Of a stretch of 64,000 nt of DNA, positions 18,211 through 28,900 are shown piece by piece. Position 1 is the stretch's first letter. Each line of letters opens with the position of its first letter. The position numbers and the translations under genes were made by a program. The DNA lies in contig JAWKQE010000011.1 in NCBI GenBank assembly GCA_041390305.1, positions 1 through 64,000 on the forward strand, read 5' to 3'. The notes under the pieces were generated by a model. It ran no database searches. It was not told where the DNA came from and worked only from the letters and a program-made list of their open reading frames with translations. This DNA comes from JACKCR01 sp041390305 (GTDB lineage: Bacteria; Eisenbacteria; RBG-16-71-46; CAIMUX01).

Positions 18211-19584
18211 ATGTTCTCGAAAGTGCTCATCGCGAACCGCGGCGAGATCGCGGTTCGCATCATACGTGCGTGTCAAGAGCTGGGAGTCTCCACCGTCGCC
18301 GTCTACTCGGAAGCTGACCGTGAATCACTTCACGTGCAGCTCGCGGACGAGTCGGTGTGCATCGGTCCGCCCCCGAGTCGAGAGAGCTACCTCTCCGTTC
18401 CGAGGGTGATCAGCGCGGCCGAGATCACCCAGGCCGACGCGATCCATCCAGGCTACGGCTTCCTCTCCGAGAAGAGTGGTTTCGCCGAAGTCTGCGAGGC
18501 CTCCGGGATCGTCTTCATCGGGCCACCGGCCGAAGCGATCCGAGTGATGGGAGACAAGAGCGAGGCCAAGCGGACCATGATCGCGGCCGGCGTTCCGGTC
18601 GTGCCCGGTAGCGACGGTGTGCTCGAATCTCTCGAGGAGGCGGAGGCGACCGCGGAGCGAGTGGGCTACCCGGTCATCCTCAAGGCCCGAGATGGTGGTG
18701 GCGGCAAGGGAATGCGCGTCGTCACGCGACGCGAGGACCTGGCCAAGCAGTTCCAGATCGCGCAGGCGGAGGCCGAAGCGGCCTTCGGTAGCGGCGCGAT
18801 GTACATGGAGCGGTACCTGGTGAAGCCCAGGCACGTCGAAGTGCAGCTCGCCGCGGACAGGCACGGGAACGTCGTTCACTTGATGGAACGAGACTGCTCC
18901 GTCCAGCGCCGGCATCAGAAGCTGGTGGAAGAGGCCCCCGCGCCCGGACTCGAGGACGACATTCGTCGTCGGATGGGCGAGGTGGCGTGCGCCGGCGCGC
19001 GCGGGATCGGGTACCACAGCGTCGGCACGATGGAGTTCCTCTACGAGGACGGCGACTTCTTCTTCATGGAGATGAACACGCGACTCCAGGTGGAACACCC
19101 GGTCACGGAGATGATCACAGGCGTCGATCTGGTCAAGCTGCAGATCCGGATCGCGGCGGGAGAGCCGCTCGGGATCACGCAGGAGGAGATCGTGGCGCGC
19201 GGGCATTCGATCGAGTGTCGCGTGAACGCAGAGTCGCCGTACCACAACTTCCGACCTTCGCCCGGCACGATCCAGTCGCTGCACATTCCCGGTGGACCGG
19301 GGATCCGCTTCGACAGCCACGTCTATTCGGGGTACACGATCTCGCCCCACTACGACTCGATGATCGGGAAGTTGATCTCCTACGGGGCGACCCGAGAAGA
19401 GGCGATCACTCGGATGCTCCGGGCTCTCGCAGAGGCCCGTATCGAGGGCGTGGACACGACGATCGCCTACCACCGCGAGATTCTGGCGCATCCGGATTTC
19501 CAAGCCGCGAAGCTGGATACGAAGTTCATCGAACGGATGCAGTCGGGCAACGGAGCGGGCACCGGGGAACAGCCCCGCGCATGA
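18211..19584 (+). CDS. accC: Biotin carboxylase subunit of acetyl-CoA carboxylase
   Basis: 457 aa. ATP-dependent carboxylation of the biotin on AccB. FSKVLIANRGEIAVRIIRAC start, IHPGYGFLSE, ATP-grasp loop KARDGGGGKGMRVV, EAPAPGLEDDIRRRMGE, MEMNTRLQVEHPVTEMITG and SIECRVNAE are all present. ATG 18211 gives the canonical N-terminus. The stop overlaps the comB start (ATGATGA). Confidence 0.96.
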   Translation: MFSKVLIANRGEIAVRIIRACQELGVSTVAVYSEADRESLHVQLADESVCIGPPPSRESYLSVPRVISAAEITQADAIHPGYGFLSEKSGFAEVCEASGIVFIGPPAEAIRVMGDKSEAKRTMIAAGVPVVPGSDGVLESLEEAEATAERVGYPVILKARDGGGGKGMRVVTRREDLAKQFQIAQAEAEAAFGSGAMYMERYLVKPRHVEVQLAADRHGNVVHLMERDCSVQRRHQKLVEEAPAPGLEDDIRRRMGEVACAGARGIGYHSVGTMEFLYEDGDFFFMEMNTRLQVEHPVTEMITGVDLVKLQIRIAAGEPLGITQEEIVARGHSIECRVNAESPYHNFRPSPGTIQSLHIPGGPGIRFDSHVYSGYTISPHYDSMIGKLISYGATREEAITRMLRALAEARIEGVDTTIAYHREILAHPDFQAAKLDTKFIERMQSGNGAGTGEQPRA

Positions 19585-20315
19585 TGAGAATCGACCTGTT
19601 CGTCACCCCTCAGGAGATTCCCCTGTTCTATACGAAGGGTCGGCGCGTGGTGATCGTCGACGTACTACGCGCGAGCACCACGCTCTGCTACGCCCTTCAG
19701 TCCGGTGCCGAGAAGATCATTCCCGTCGATTCGATCGAGGAGGCGAAGCAAATCCTCGCGACCCTCGATCGTGAGGGGAGTCTACTCGCCGGCGAGCAGG
19801 ACGGGCAGAAGGTGGAGGGCTTCGATCTCGGCAACTCGCCCTCGGAAGTGCAGTCCGCGGGGCTCGCTGGAAAGACGATCGTCTTCGTCTCGGACGATGT
19901 CGGTCCGCTTCTCAGCCGCTCCATGGAAGCGGTGGAGAAGCTCCTCCTCTCGTTCACGAACGTCGGCGCCGTCGTCGACTATCTCCTCGAGTCCGGCGAC
20001 CAGGAGCTCACAGTGATCTGTGCCGGATCCGGCGGTCGCTTTGCGATGGAGGACGCCCTGGCCGCGGGCATGCTGATCGAGCGACTCGGGCCGGTCGAAG
20101 ACGACTCCGAACTGAACGATGCCGCCCGCGCGTGTTGGATCCTCTACCTGGCGCACCGTCGGAATCTGGCGCGGGCCGTCCGGACGAGTGCTCAGGGGAG
20201 AGCGCTACGCGCCAAGGAGGCGGACGGAGACGTCTCGCTCGCCCTCCAGGTCGACTCCACACCGTTCGTCCCTTTGGTCAGGGATGGCCGGATCGTCCGG
20301 GGGACCACGGACTGA
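19581..20315 (+). CDS. comB: 2-phosphosulfolactate phosphatase family protein
   Basis: 244 aa, typical ComB size. Family signatures VIVDVLRASTTLCYAL, GEQDGQKVEGFDLGNSPSE and CAGSGGRFAMEDALAAGML are clear. ComB hydrolyses 2-phosphosulfolactate to sulfolactate, first described for coenzyme M synthesis in methanogens but widespread in bacteria, where its role is often unclear. ComA and the other sulfolactate genes are not in the window. ATG 19581 overlaps accC, so it is the last gene of the aro-acc operon and meets lptG convergently. Confidence 0.88.
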   Translation: MMRIDLFVTPQEIPLFYTKGRRVVIVDVLRASTTLCYALQSGAEKIIPVDSIEEAKQILATLDREGSLLAGEQDGQKVEGFDLGNSPSEVQSAGLAGKTIVFVSDDVGPLLSRSMEAVEKLLLSFTNVGAVVDYLLESGDQELTVICAGSGGRFAMEDALAAGMLIERLGPVEDDSELNDAARACWILYLAHRRNLARAVRTSAQGRALRAKEADGDVSLALQVDSTPFVPLVRDGRIVRGTTD

Positions 20316-20317
20316 GC

Positions 20318-20337
20318 GGCGGCCGGCCGCGGCCGCC
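20318..20337. terminator. Bidirectional hairpin between convergent comB and lptG
   Basis: GGCGGCC-GGCCGC-GGCCGCC is a perfect 7-bp G+C stem starting 3 nt after the comB stop and ending 7 nt before the lptG stop. It is followed by TTCT on the + strand. The location between two convergent genes supports a shared terminator. Confidence 0.6.
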
Positions 20338-20344
20338 TTCTAGG

Positions 20345-21427
20345 TCAGTGTGCGACCCTTCGGAAGAGGAAGATCGCGAGTAACAAGAAGACCGCGTTTC
20401 CGAGCCAGGCCGCCGCGGCGGGAGGCAGAGTGCCGTTGGAGCCGAGCGCCTGCCCCACCCGGATGAGCCCGAAGAACCCGAATCCGATCGCGAGGGAAAC
20501 GCCGATTCCGAGGGCCAAGTTGCCGCCCCGGATTACGCGCATTCCGAGTCCCGCTCCGAGGAGAACCATGATCACGCCGGAGAGCGGGTACGATGCGCGG
20601 AGGTGGAAGTTCGTCATGTGCTTCTGGGTCTCGCCGCCGCTCTCCTTCACGCGGTTGGCGAAACGCAGCAACTCCGCCATGCCGGCGTGGAACGGGTCGA
20701 GATTCCGTCGTGCGAAGTCCGCAGGCTCTTCGGAGAGGACCGTGGTCACGTACTCCTTGAAGGGCATCGTGTACTCGGTCGAGTCCTGGAATACGCGGAG
20801 GTATCCGCGCTCGAATCGCCAGACGCCGTCCTCCTGATAGCTCGCTCGGTCCGCGTCGATCCTCCACCGGATCGTCGGCGCTGCCAGCGCCTGGAGCGTG
20901 ACCGACCGCAGTCCCGCGGTTCTCGCGTCGTAGAACTGTGCGACCCAGAACCTACCGGCTCCACCGATGAGGCGGACGTTCGCCTGGCTCTCTCTGTCCG
21001 CCGTCGAGATCTTCTTGATCTCCTCCATCAGGATCCGTTTGTTCTCGACGTAGTGGTACGGCGCATAGCGTTCGTTGAGAACGTACTGGGCGGCGGACAG
21101 GAGGAGCCCGGCGAGAAGGAGTGGACGGGCCAGCCTCCAGGGGGACTGTCCGGCCGATTGCATCGCCGTGAGCTCATTCGTCTTCTTCAGCTGTCCCAGG
21201 GAGAGGATCGCGCCGAGGAGCATGGAGAGCGGAAGGATCTGGGTGAGAATCGTCGTGAGCCCGTACCCGTAGTACCGGGCGATGACCGGAAACGGAGTCT
21301 TGTAGTCGACGAACGTGTCGAGTCGCTCGATCAGGTCGATCACGATGAACAACATGACGAGTGACAGGAGGCTCGCGAAGAGCCAGGCCAGGAACTGACC
21401 GAGCAGGTATCTGTCCAGGAGCCTCAT
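20345..21427 (-). CDS. lptG: LPS export permease LptG-like (YjgP/YjgQ family)
   Basis: 360 aa. Six predicted membrane segments in the family layout: three near the N-terminus (FLAWLFASLLSLVMLFIVID), a roughly 170-residue periplasmic beta-jellyroll, and three at the C-terminus (LSGVIMVLLGAGLGMRV, LALGIGVSLAIGFGFFGLI). With LptF and LptB it extracts LPS from the inner membrane and passes it to LptC/A. Starts ATG 21427, overlapping lptF by 4 nt. Confidence 0.88.
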   Translation of the reverse strand: MRLLDRYLLGQFLAWLFASLLSLVMLFIVIDLIERLDTFVDYKTPFPVIARYYGYGLTTILTQILPLSMLLGAILSLGQLKKTNELTAMQSAGQSPWRLARPLLLAGLLLSAAQYVLNERYAPYHYVENKRILMEEIKKISTADRESQANVRLIGGAGRFWVAQFYDARTAGLRSVTLQALAAPTIRWRIDADRASYQEDGVWRFERGYLRVFQDSTEYTMPFKEYVTTVLSEEPADFARRNLDPFHAGMAELLRFANRVKESGGETQKHMTNFHLRASYPLSGVIMVLLGAGLGMRVIRGGNLALGIGVSLAIGFGFFGLIRVGQALGSNGTLPPAAAAWLGNAVFLLLAIFLFRRVAH

Positions 21428-22800
21428 GGGCGGCTACCACCCTTGTTGCGAAGGAGAATCGGTCCGGATGCGATGGCCCGCCTCATGAAGAGGAGGCCGA
21501 TCGCTCCGAGGAGTAGGTTGGGAAACCACATCGCGAGCCAGGTGGGGAGGACGAGACGGTCCGCCAGCTGCTCACCCCCGATGAGGCAGAGATAGTAGAA
21601 CACGAAGAAGACGGCGCTCAGGATTCCGGCCGCGAGCCCCCCGCGGCGGGAGAGGATGCCGAGCGGTGCGCCGACCAGGACGAACACGACGCAGGCCACG
21701 GGAATCGACACCTTCTTGTGGATCTCCACGCTGTATTTCTGGACCCGCTTCTCGAGTCCCTGGATCTCCCGAAGCCGGGCGCGGACCACACCGATCGCGT
21801 TCTCCTGCTCCCGCGTCCAGTCCGGCTTCTCCGGCGGAGTGACCTTTTCGAAGAGCCCGACCACGCCACGGGTCCACTGCTCCCAGGGCCCCTGGGGGAC
21901 GACCCCAGGCTGGACGAGCGCCAGCTCCTCCTCCGTCATCTCGAGCTGGGAGAGGGCATCGTCCATCCTCTCGCGTTCCCGGACGATGTCCGCCTCGAGC
22001 TTGTCGATCTCGCCCTGCATGGCACTGATCGAGAGCTCTCGGTCCGAGCGCCGCCGGTTCCGACCGTCCAGAGACTCCGCGGATTCTTCGATCTGGAGCC
22101 GTTGATGCTCGAAGGCGACCACGCGGTAGTCCCCATCCTTCGACTCGGGATCGGCTTCGTGCATCGTTCCATCCTGGAGGTCGAGGACGAGGAGGCCGAG
22201 GTCCGGCCGGAAGGAGAGGGTGCCGGACTTGGCGAGCACCGTTCTGGGATTCCTGGGATCGGCCTTGGCGTCCAGGATCAGGATGTCCTGCATCGCCCCG
22301 GTCCGGTCGTCGAGCTGGTTGATCCGGATGGCGTAGCCCTGGAAGGCGTCGTTGATCACTCCCTCGCGGATCTGCACGGTCGGGTTCTTCCGGTTGATCT
22401 CGTAGAGGAGGCTCGCGTACCTGTAGTTGGTCTCCGGGAGGATGTAGTTATTGAACGCTGCCAGTGCCGCAGCCAGAATCACCGAGGCGACGAGACTAGG
22501 GGCGACGATCTGCCTGAGGTGGACCCCGCTGGCCCGGAGAGCGGTGATCTCGTTGTCCTGGCTCATCCGACCATAGGTCATGAGCACGGCGACCAGGACC
22601 CCGCACGGGACGGAAAGGGCGACCATCCATCCCAACGCAAGGAGGAAGAGCTGGCTGACGGCGGAGATACCTACGCCCCGGCCCAGGAGCATGTCGAGCA
22701 GATCGAGCCACATCTCCATCGTGAGGAGAAATGTGATGAACCCGAACCCGATGAAGAACGGGCGGGTCAGAGATGTGAGAATGTATCGGTGGAGGATCAC
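21424..22800 (-). CDS. lptF: LPS export permease LptF-like with coiled-coil insert
   Basis: 458 aa, about 90-100 residues longer than typical LptF. N-terminal segments (FFIGFGFITFLLTMEMWLD), conserved cytoplasmic DNEITALRASGVHLRQIV, then a periplasmic domain. About residues 250-375 are a charged, heptad-rich stretch (MQGEIDKLEADIVRERERM, EIQGLEKRVQKYSVEIHKK) predicted to be coiled coil, before the C-terminal membrane block (IPVACVVFVLVGAPLGIL). ATGA overlap with lptG supports an lptF-lptG pair. Which is F or G is by order only. Confidence 0.87.
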   Translation of the reverse strand: MILHRYILTSLTRPFFIGFGFITFLLTMEMWLDLLDMLLGRGVGISAVSQLFLLALGWMVALSVPCGVLVAVLMTYGRMSQDNEITALRASGVHLRQIVAPSLVASVILAAALAAFNNYILPETNYRYASLLYEINRKNPTVQIREGVINDAFQGYAIRINQLDDRTGAMQDILILDAKADPRNPRTVLAKSGTLSFRPDLGLLVLDLQDGTMHEADPESKDGDYRVVAFEHQRLQIEESAESLDGRNRRRSDRELSISAMQGEIDKLEADIVRERERMDDALSQLEMTEEELALVQPGVVPQGPWEQWTRGVVGLFEKVTPPEKPDWTREQENAIGVVRARLREIQGLEKRVQKYSVEIHKKVSIPVACVVFVLVGAPLGILSRRGGLAAGILSAVFFVFYYLCLIGGEQLADRLVLPTWLAMWFPNLLLGAIGLLFMRRAIASGPILLRNKGGSRP

Positions 22801-22843
22801 GGGCTTTCCGGTCCAAGAGCCTCAGGCGTCGTCGGTTTCGGGA

Positions 22844-22889
22844 CTATACCCCGGAAAGACAGAAACTCTCCAGGGAGCGGGGAGTATAG
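22844..22889. promoter_or_regulatory. Inverted repeat in the lptF/sprA divergent intergenic region
   Basis: CTATACCCC at 22844-22852 and GGGAGTATAG ending 22889 are inverted copies (CTATAC/GTATAG, one extra A). They lie in the 147-nt gap between the divergent lptF and sprA genes, and TATA-like hexamers in each copy could serve as -10 boxes. No good -35 partner was found by eye. Could be a shared operator. Confidence 0.3.
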
Positions 22890-22947
22890 CCACAGGAGCC
22901 AGGGAGTTCATCGAGGGGACCGCCTTCGAGCGGCGCGGTGAGGCGAG

Positions 22948-25900
22948 TTGAAGACCTCCTTCCAATCCATAACCGCACTCCGCATCGGAGCGGCCCTGGC
23001 CGTGCTGGCCCTTGCTGTCTTTTCGAGCAGCTGTGGTCGGTCTCAATCGGCCGTGGGGGGGGCGGGGGGGATCGATCTTCGGCGGCTCCGGCCGACCGGA
23101 GCCCGAGCAGGAGGTGGTACGAGCCCCGGCGGACACGACCCGGCGCGCTCCCGTACAGAGTGTCCCCGATGACCTCACGGTCCGGCCCGACGATGGTAGA
23201 GCGGAGTCTCCGGAAGGAGCCCCGGCGCGCCCGGCAAGGAAGCGACCCGGTTCGATCCGGGAACGTGCGGCCCGGCTCGACTCCCTCAGCATCGCGAACG
23301 CCCCCGGCGCCCGGTCCGCGCGGCTGGAGGCGACGCGGGCGGAGAGCCTCTCCGGTTTCTGGACCGCTCGGGCGGACTCCCTTCGGGCCATGGGGCTCGA
23401 GGTTCCCGATTCCCTGGCCACCCGGATCGACAGCCTGGGACGAGCGGCCGTGGCGGCCGAGACCCGTGCAGAGGAAGCCGAGCAGGTCGTGGCCGAAGCC
23501 GCCGCCGAACTCGCCAACGCGGACTCGACCGTTGCGGACACGAGCGAGGTGATCCCGGACTGGGTGACGGAGGGCGGAGTCTCCACGTGGACACCTGACC
23601 AGATTCCAGAAGAGGCCTACTACGAGACGCCCGCGACCGCGCGCGGTGGATCCTCCTTCCGCCCGTTCGCTCAGTCGGAGCAGCTCGATCCGGCGCAAGA
23701 CGCCTGGCTCTTCCGGATGGCGGAGACGCGGCGCCTCCGGGCCGAGGCGCGGCAGAGCCCGATCCTGGGACCGTCGGGCAAGACGGTCATCGATACGACC
23801 GAGTTCCGGCACTGGACCCCCGATGGACCCGAACTCAAGGCGCAGGACTTCATCTCCCACCAGACTTCCTTCGACTTCGCGGAACAGCGGGTCGCGTTCG
23901 AGCATCTCTACGACTCCCGCGTGCCGGTTCGCCCGAAGTACGTCCTATCCCTGGAGGAGTACACCCGCCGGCTCGAGTCCGACGCGATCCACGATCTGTG
24001 GACGGAAGTGTTCCGTGAGGATCTCGTCCGCACGGATCGGCGACGAGGACAGGACCGGCTCATCAACCTCGACATTCCCGTCGAACTCCCGGGCGGGCTC
24101 CAGGGCATTTTCGGGAAGGGCAAGCCGAGCCTTTCCGTGAGCGGGTCGGAGACGATCACGCTGCAGGGGCGGAGCCGATGGTTCCCGAACATGGCTGCGA
24201 CCGACACCCAGGGTGGGCAGTCGAAGTTCCCCCAGCTCACGATGGAGCAGAAGCTCAACCTCCGTCTCACCGGGACGATCGGCGACAAGGTTACCGTCGA
24301 CGTCGAGCAGTCGAGCGAGAGCGACACGCCGCTCGCGAACCGGATCAAGATCCGCTACAACGGCTACGAGGACGAGATCGTGCAGCGGGTCGAGCTCGGA
24401 AACACGAGTCTTCGTCTTCCCGGCACGAAGTACGTTTCGTTCAACGGACAGGCCGAGGGGCTCTTCGGCATCAACGCCCTCGCGAAGCTCGGTGACGTCG
24501 ACTTCAACCTAATCCTCTCCAAGCAGGAGGGGAAGAGCGACGAGAAGTCGATCAAGCTCTCCGCCGAAGTCCAGACCGTCCGGATCGAGGACTACGAGTA
24601 CGTGGCCGACACGTTCTTCTTCCTGCGGGATCCGGACGGATGTCCGTGGCGTCTCGAGACGATCCGTCTCTACATGGACGACCAGGACTTCAACAACGAC
24701 ACGGAACAGAACGCGATTCCCGCGACCGCCACACTGAACGGGGAAGCCCCGGTCGGCGACGAACCGCTCTACGAAGGACAGTTCCACCAACTCGAGGAGG
24801 GTGTCGACTTCGACATCGTGTCGCCCTGGTTCTACTACGGCCATCCCGCGATCCAGCTCCGCCGGCCGATCACGGCCAGCCAGACCGTGCTCGCGGTCCA
24901 GCTCACGGGGACCGAACTCGATCCAGGGACTCTCTCGGACGTCGGTCCGATCCAGATCGGCGGAGTCGAGGGCGGGACGGTCTACCTGTCGATGGTGCGC
25001 CCGGTGCGGTCGAATCCCCGGGACCTCGAGTCCGGCCCCTGGGGGAGCCTCGCGAAGTTCGAGATGAAGAACGTCTACGACATCGGGGCCCGCAACGTCC
25101 TCGCCGAGGGTTTCGAGATGAAGATCCGGCGGAAGTACTACGCCGGTGACGAGCGGGAGCCGGATCGCACCGACGACGGAGTGACTCTGCTCGAAGTGAC
25201 CGGCCTCGATCGTCAGACGGAGACGGGCGGCGACGTGATCGCGGGGCCGGACGATCTCCCGGACACGGGACTTCGCTCCTTCGACCTCGGTCGCGGACTC
25301 ATCATCTTCCCGGACCTCCGGCCCTTCGACCCATCGCCCTCGGATCTCTGCGTCGACGTGCGCGACACCGAGTGTCTCTACTGCCGCGTCAATCCGAACG
25401 AGTATCCGTCGATGGGCCCGAGGAACATGGCCTGGACCGAACTCGACTCCACCGCCTACCGGGCGCCACAGCTCTACAGCCAGGATCTCCGCACCGTTCC
25501 GAACAAGGACGAGTTCAGCAAGTACTACCTCGAGCTGACGTACCGGAGCCCCATCTCGAGCATCCGGCTTCCCGCCCTCAACATCATCGAGGGCAGTGAG
25601 TCCGTGGTCGTGAGCGGAAGGAAGCTCCAGCGCGACGTCCACTACCGGATCGACTACCTGCTCGGCGAGATCGAGATCCTGGACGCGGCCGGAGTCAGTG
25701 AGAGCGAGGACATCAGCGTCTCGTACTCGCACGTTCCCTTTGCCGGAGGGGGAGGACAGAAGACCTTGGCCGGCGTCTCCGCGTTCGTCCGTCCCGAGGG
25801 CGCGAAGTGGAACGTCTCCTCGACCTGGCTCTTCGAGAGCAAGGGTGGAGTGCCCGGCCTCGAGGGGAACCGTCCGCGCCTCGGAGAAGAGCCGTCGAGA

Positions 25901-28900
25901 ACGCTCGTCGGGGAGTTCGCGGGCCAGTACCTGACCGACTCCTGGTGGCTCACGGACATGGTGGACAAGCTCCCGTTCCTCAACGCCAGGGATGCGTCCC
26001 GCTTCGAGTTCGAGGGAGGCGTCGGGTTCTCGATCCCGAACCCGAACACGAAGAATCAGCTCTACATCGACGACTTCGAAGGTGCGAAGGACGTCAGCAA
26101 CATTCCGCTCTCCCGCCGGGTGTGGCGACTCTCCAGCATCCCGCAGCGGGTGCTGCAGGACGCGGGCAACTCCGTGCCCACGGCCTCGGCGCGGAAGGGC
26201 GAGATCATCTGGTACTCGCCGCGGAAGGCAGCCCAGGAGTTCGACCTCCAGCCCACGCTCGAGGCCCAGGAAGGTGACAACAACCGGCCGATCCTCGAGT
26301 TCTATTTCGCGCCCCGCGGAGAGACGGAACAGGAACGCCGTGACTCCTGGGTCGGGCTCTCGCAACCGCTTTCGACGAGGAACGGAGTCAACCTCTCCAC
26401 CGCGCAGTTCCTCGACATCTGGATCAACGACGGAATCCCCTACGAGGATCGGGACGAGCGTGAAGGAACCCTCTATCTGGAGCTCGGCCAGGTCAGTGAG
26501 GACGCGATCTGGCGGCGGAACGATCTCTTCGCCGACCAATCGACCTGGCAGGTGTTCGCGCCGAACGACTCCCTCGACACCGAAGACGTGATCACGCGAG
26601 ATGGTCAGCTCGACTTCAACGACCGCGACAACGAGGACACAGGGCTCGACAATCGGATCGGCCGGGATCCGAGCGACGGGTTCGACGACTACCGGTTCAC
26701 GGAGACGAATGCCCAGGACGACGGCGAGTATCAGCCGATCGAGTTCCGCTACATCAACGGAACGGAGGGGAACCAGGATCTCGACACCGAGGATCTGAAC
26801 GGAGACGGAAACATCGATACGTTCGAATCCTACTTCGAGATCGCACTGGATCTGGCCGACGAATCGCTCTGGGAGACCGATGTCCGGCGTGACTTCGTGC
26901 TGAACGATCCCGGCGCGCCGCTCACGGAAACCCCGGCCGACTCGAGTGGTTGGCGCCGGCTCCGGGTCGCGCTTTCGGACGAGGACCTGATTCGGACCTG
27001 GCAGAGCGGTGCCGGAGAGCCGATCTGGGAGCAGATCTTCCAGGCACGACTCTGGTTCACCGGCTTCAGCGGTGAGCGGGAGCGGGTCCAGATCGCGGGT
27101 ATCGAGGTGATCGGGAACCGTTGGCTCGAGAAGCCCCTTACGGATCTCGCCGGCCGCGAACTCGATCCGACGGACATCCGGCCAGGGGAGGACTTCTACG
27201 TCGGCGTGGTCAACAACAAGGACGACGCGGCGATCTACGATCCTCCCTTCGAACCACAGACGAACCGCGACGACAACACGACGGAACGCGAGCAATCGAT
27301 CGCGCTGGAACTCCGCGGCCTCCAGCCCGGCCACCGGGCGGCTGCGTTCAAGACCTACCCGCAGAAACAGGACTTCTCGACCCTCTACGAGGAGCTCGAG
27401 TTCTTCGTCAACAGCCGCGACGTGACTGGGAACGCCGATCTCGTGTTCTCGGTCAGGCTGAGCCGTGACGCTGCCACCGACACACTCAACTACTACGAGT
27501 ACCGAGTCCCGGTACCGGACGGGTGGGTTCTCGAGTCTCTCGACCTCGCGGAACTGTCCCGTCTCCAGCTGGAGCTACCGGACTCGCTCACGAACCGCGT
27601 GGAACAGGACCTCGGAGGCGGACGGTCGATCCGCCGACGGGGAGAGCCGAGCCTCAACGAGATCCAGATGATCTCCTTCGCCGTCGAGAACGTCGGGAGA
27701 ACGAGCCTCGCCGACGGAAGCGTCTGGGTGAACGAGCTGCGGCTCAACGGAGTCAAGAAGGACAAGGGGGTCGCGGCGCGTGGAAGCGTCGACATGAAAC
27801 TCTCGAACTTCGGCACCGTGTTCGCGAGCGTCGAGCGGAAGGGTGCGGACTTCCTATCCATCGGGCAGGACCGGGGTAGCGGGACCACGAACACCGTTTC
27901 CAACTTCCGCGGGTCGGCGAACCTCGATCGCTTCTGGGAGACGGCCGGGATCAAGGTGCCGCTGACCATCAGTCAGTCGCGGAACCGGAGCGTGCCGAAG
28001 TTCCAACCGGGGAAGGACCTGATCCTGGAGGACCCGACAGAAGACGACATCACGGAGACGGTGGACGAAACGGTGCAGCTCACCTACTCGAAAGCGCGGT
28101 CCGAGCGAACCCTGATGCGCTATCTCGTCGATCCGTTCTCCGGCACATTCAGTTGGCAACGCTCGGAGCGGTTCACGCCGGTGAGCCGGGATACGACCGT
28201 GAAGAGGAGCTCCTCGGTCAGCTGGTCTCTCGGCCTCCAGGATCAGGGGAAGGTTCGACTCGGGAACGGACCGTTCGGTCTCTTCCGAGGCAGTGAACTG
28301 AACCTGCTTCCGACGCTCCTCTCGTGGAGCTATGGCCGCTCCCAGTCCGAGGTCGACAAGTACTCGCGCACGGACCTCTCCAAGGAGTTCACGAAGTCCA
28401 ACGTTCCGGACACGCGGTCTTCGACATTGGGCCTGAGCGCCAAGGCCCAGCCGATCCGGTCGGTGACGTACTCCTACAACAGTGGGAGGAACCTGCAGCT
28501 CTCTGAGTCGGAGAAGAAGCTGTTCGGAATCGGTCTCGGCCACGAGACGAGCCGCGCGCAGTCGGTCGATGCGAACTACGACGTCCCGATACTGCGGACC
28601 GCTCTAGCCCCGCGCATCAACTGGAGGAGTTCGTCGACGCTTTCTCTCTACAAGATCGGCGGCGCACGGGAGAACGAACCGGAGCGGACGAACGACCTCT
28701 CGAACCAGCACAACACGAGCGTGTCCGGGCGGTTCGACCCCGGGAAGCTCAAGGAAGCCCTCGAGAAGCTTCCGTTCTTCAGTGCCGAGCCGGATTCCGG
28801 CCAGCGACGCGGAGGGCGAAGAGCCGGGCGCGACTCGGGGCTCCGGTTCGATCCGATATCCGTCACCTACTCCTTCGGTGAGTCGTCGAGCCTCAGCCGC

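Noticed and set aside
22844..22889. Pair of divergent sigma-70 promoters from the CTATAC/GTATAG repeat
   Set aside because: Neither TATA-like box has a recognisable -35 at the right distance, so only the inverted repeat is reported.
24509..27334. A 941-aa open frame on the minus strand inside sprA
   Set aside because: Antisense to clear SprA motifs; long shadow frames are expected in high-G+C coding DNA with this codon use.
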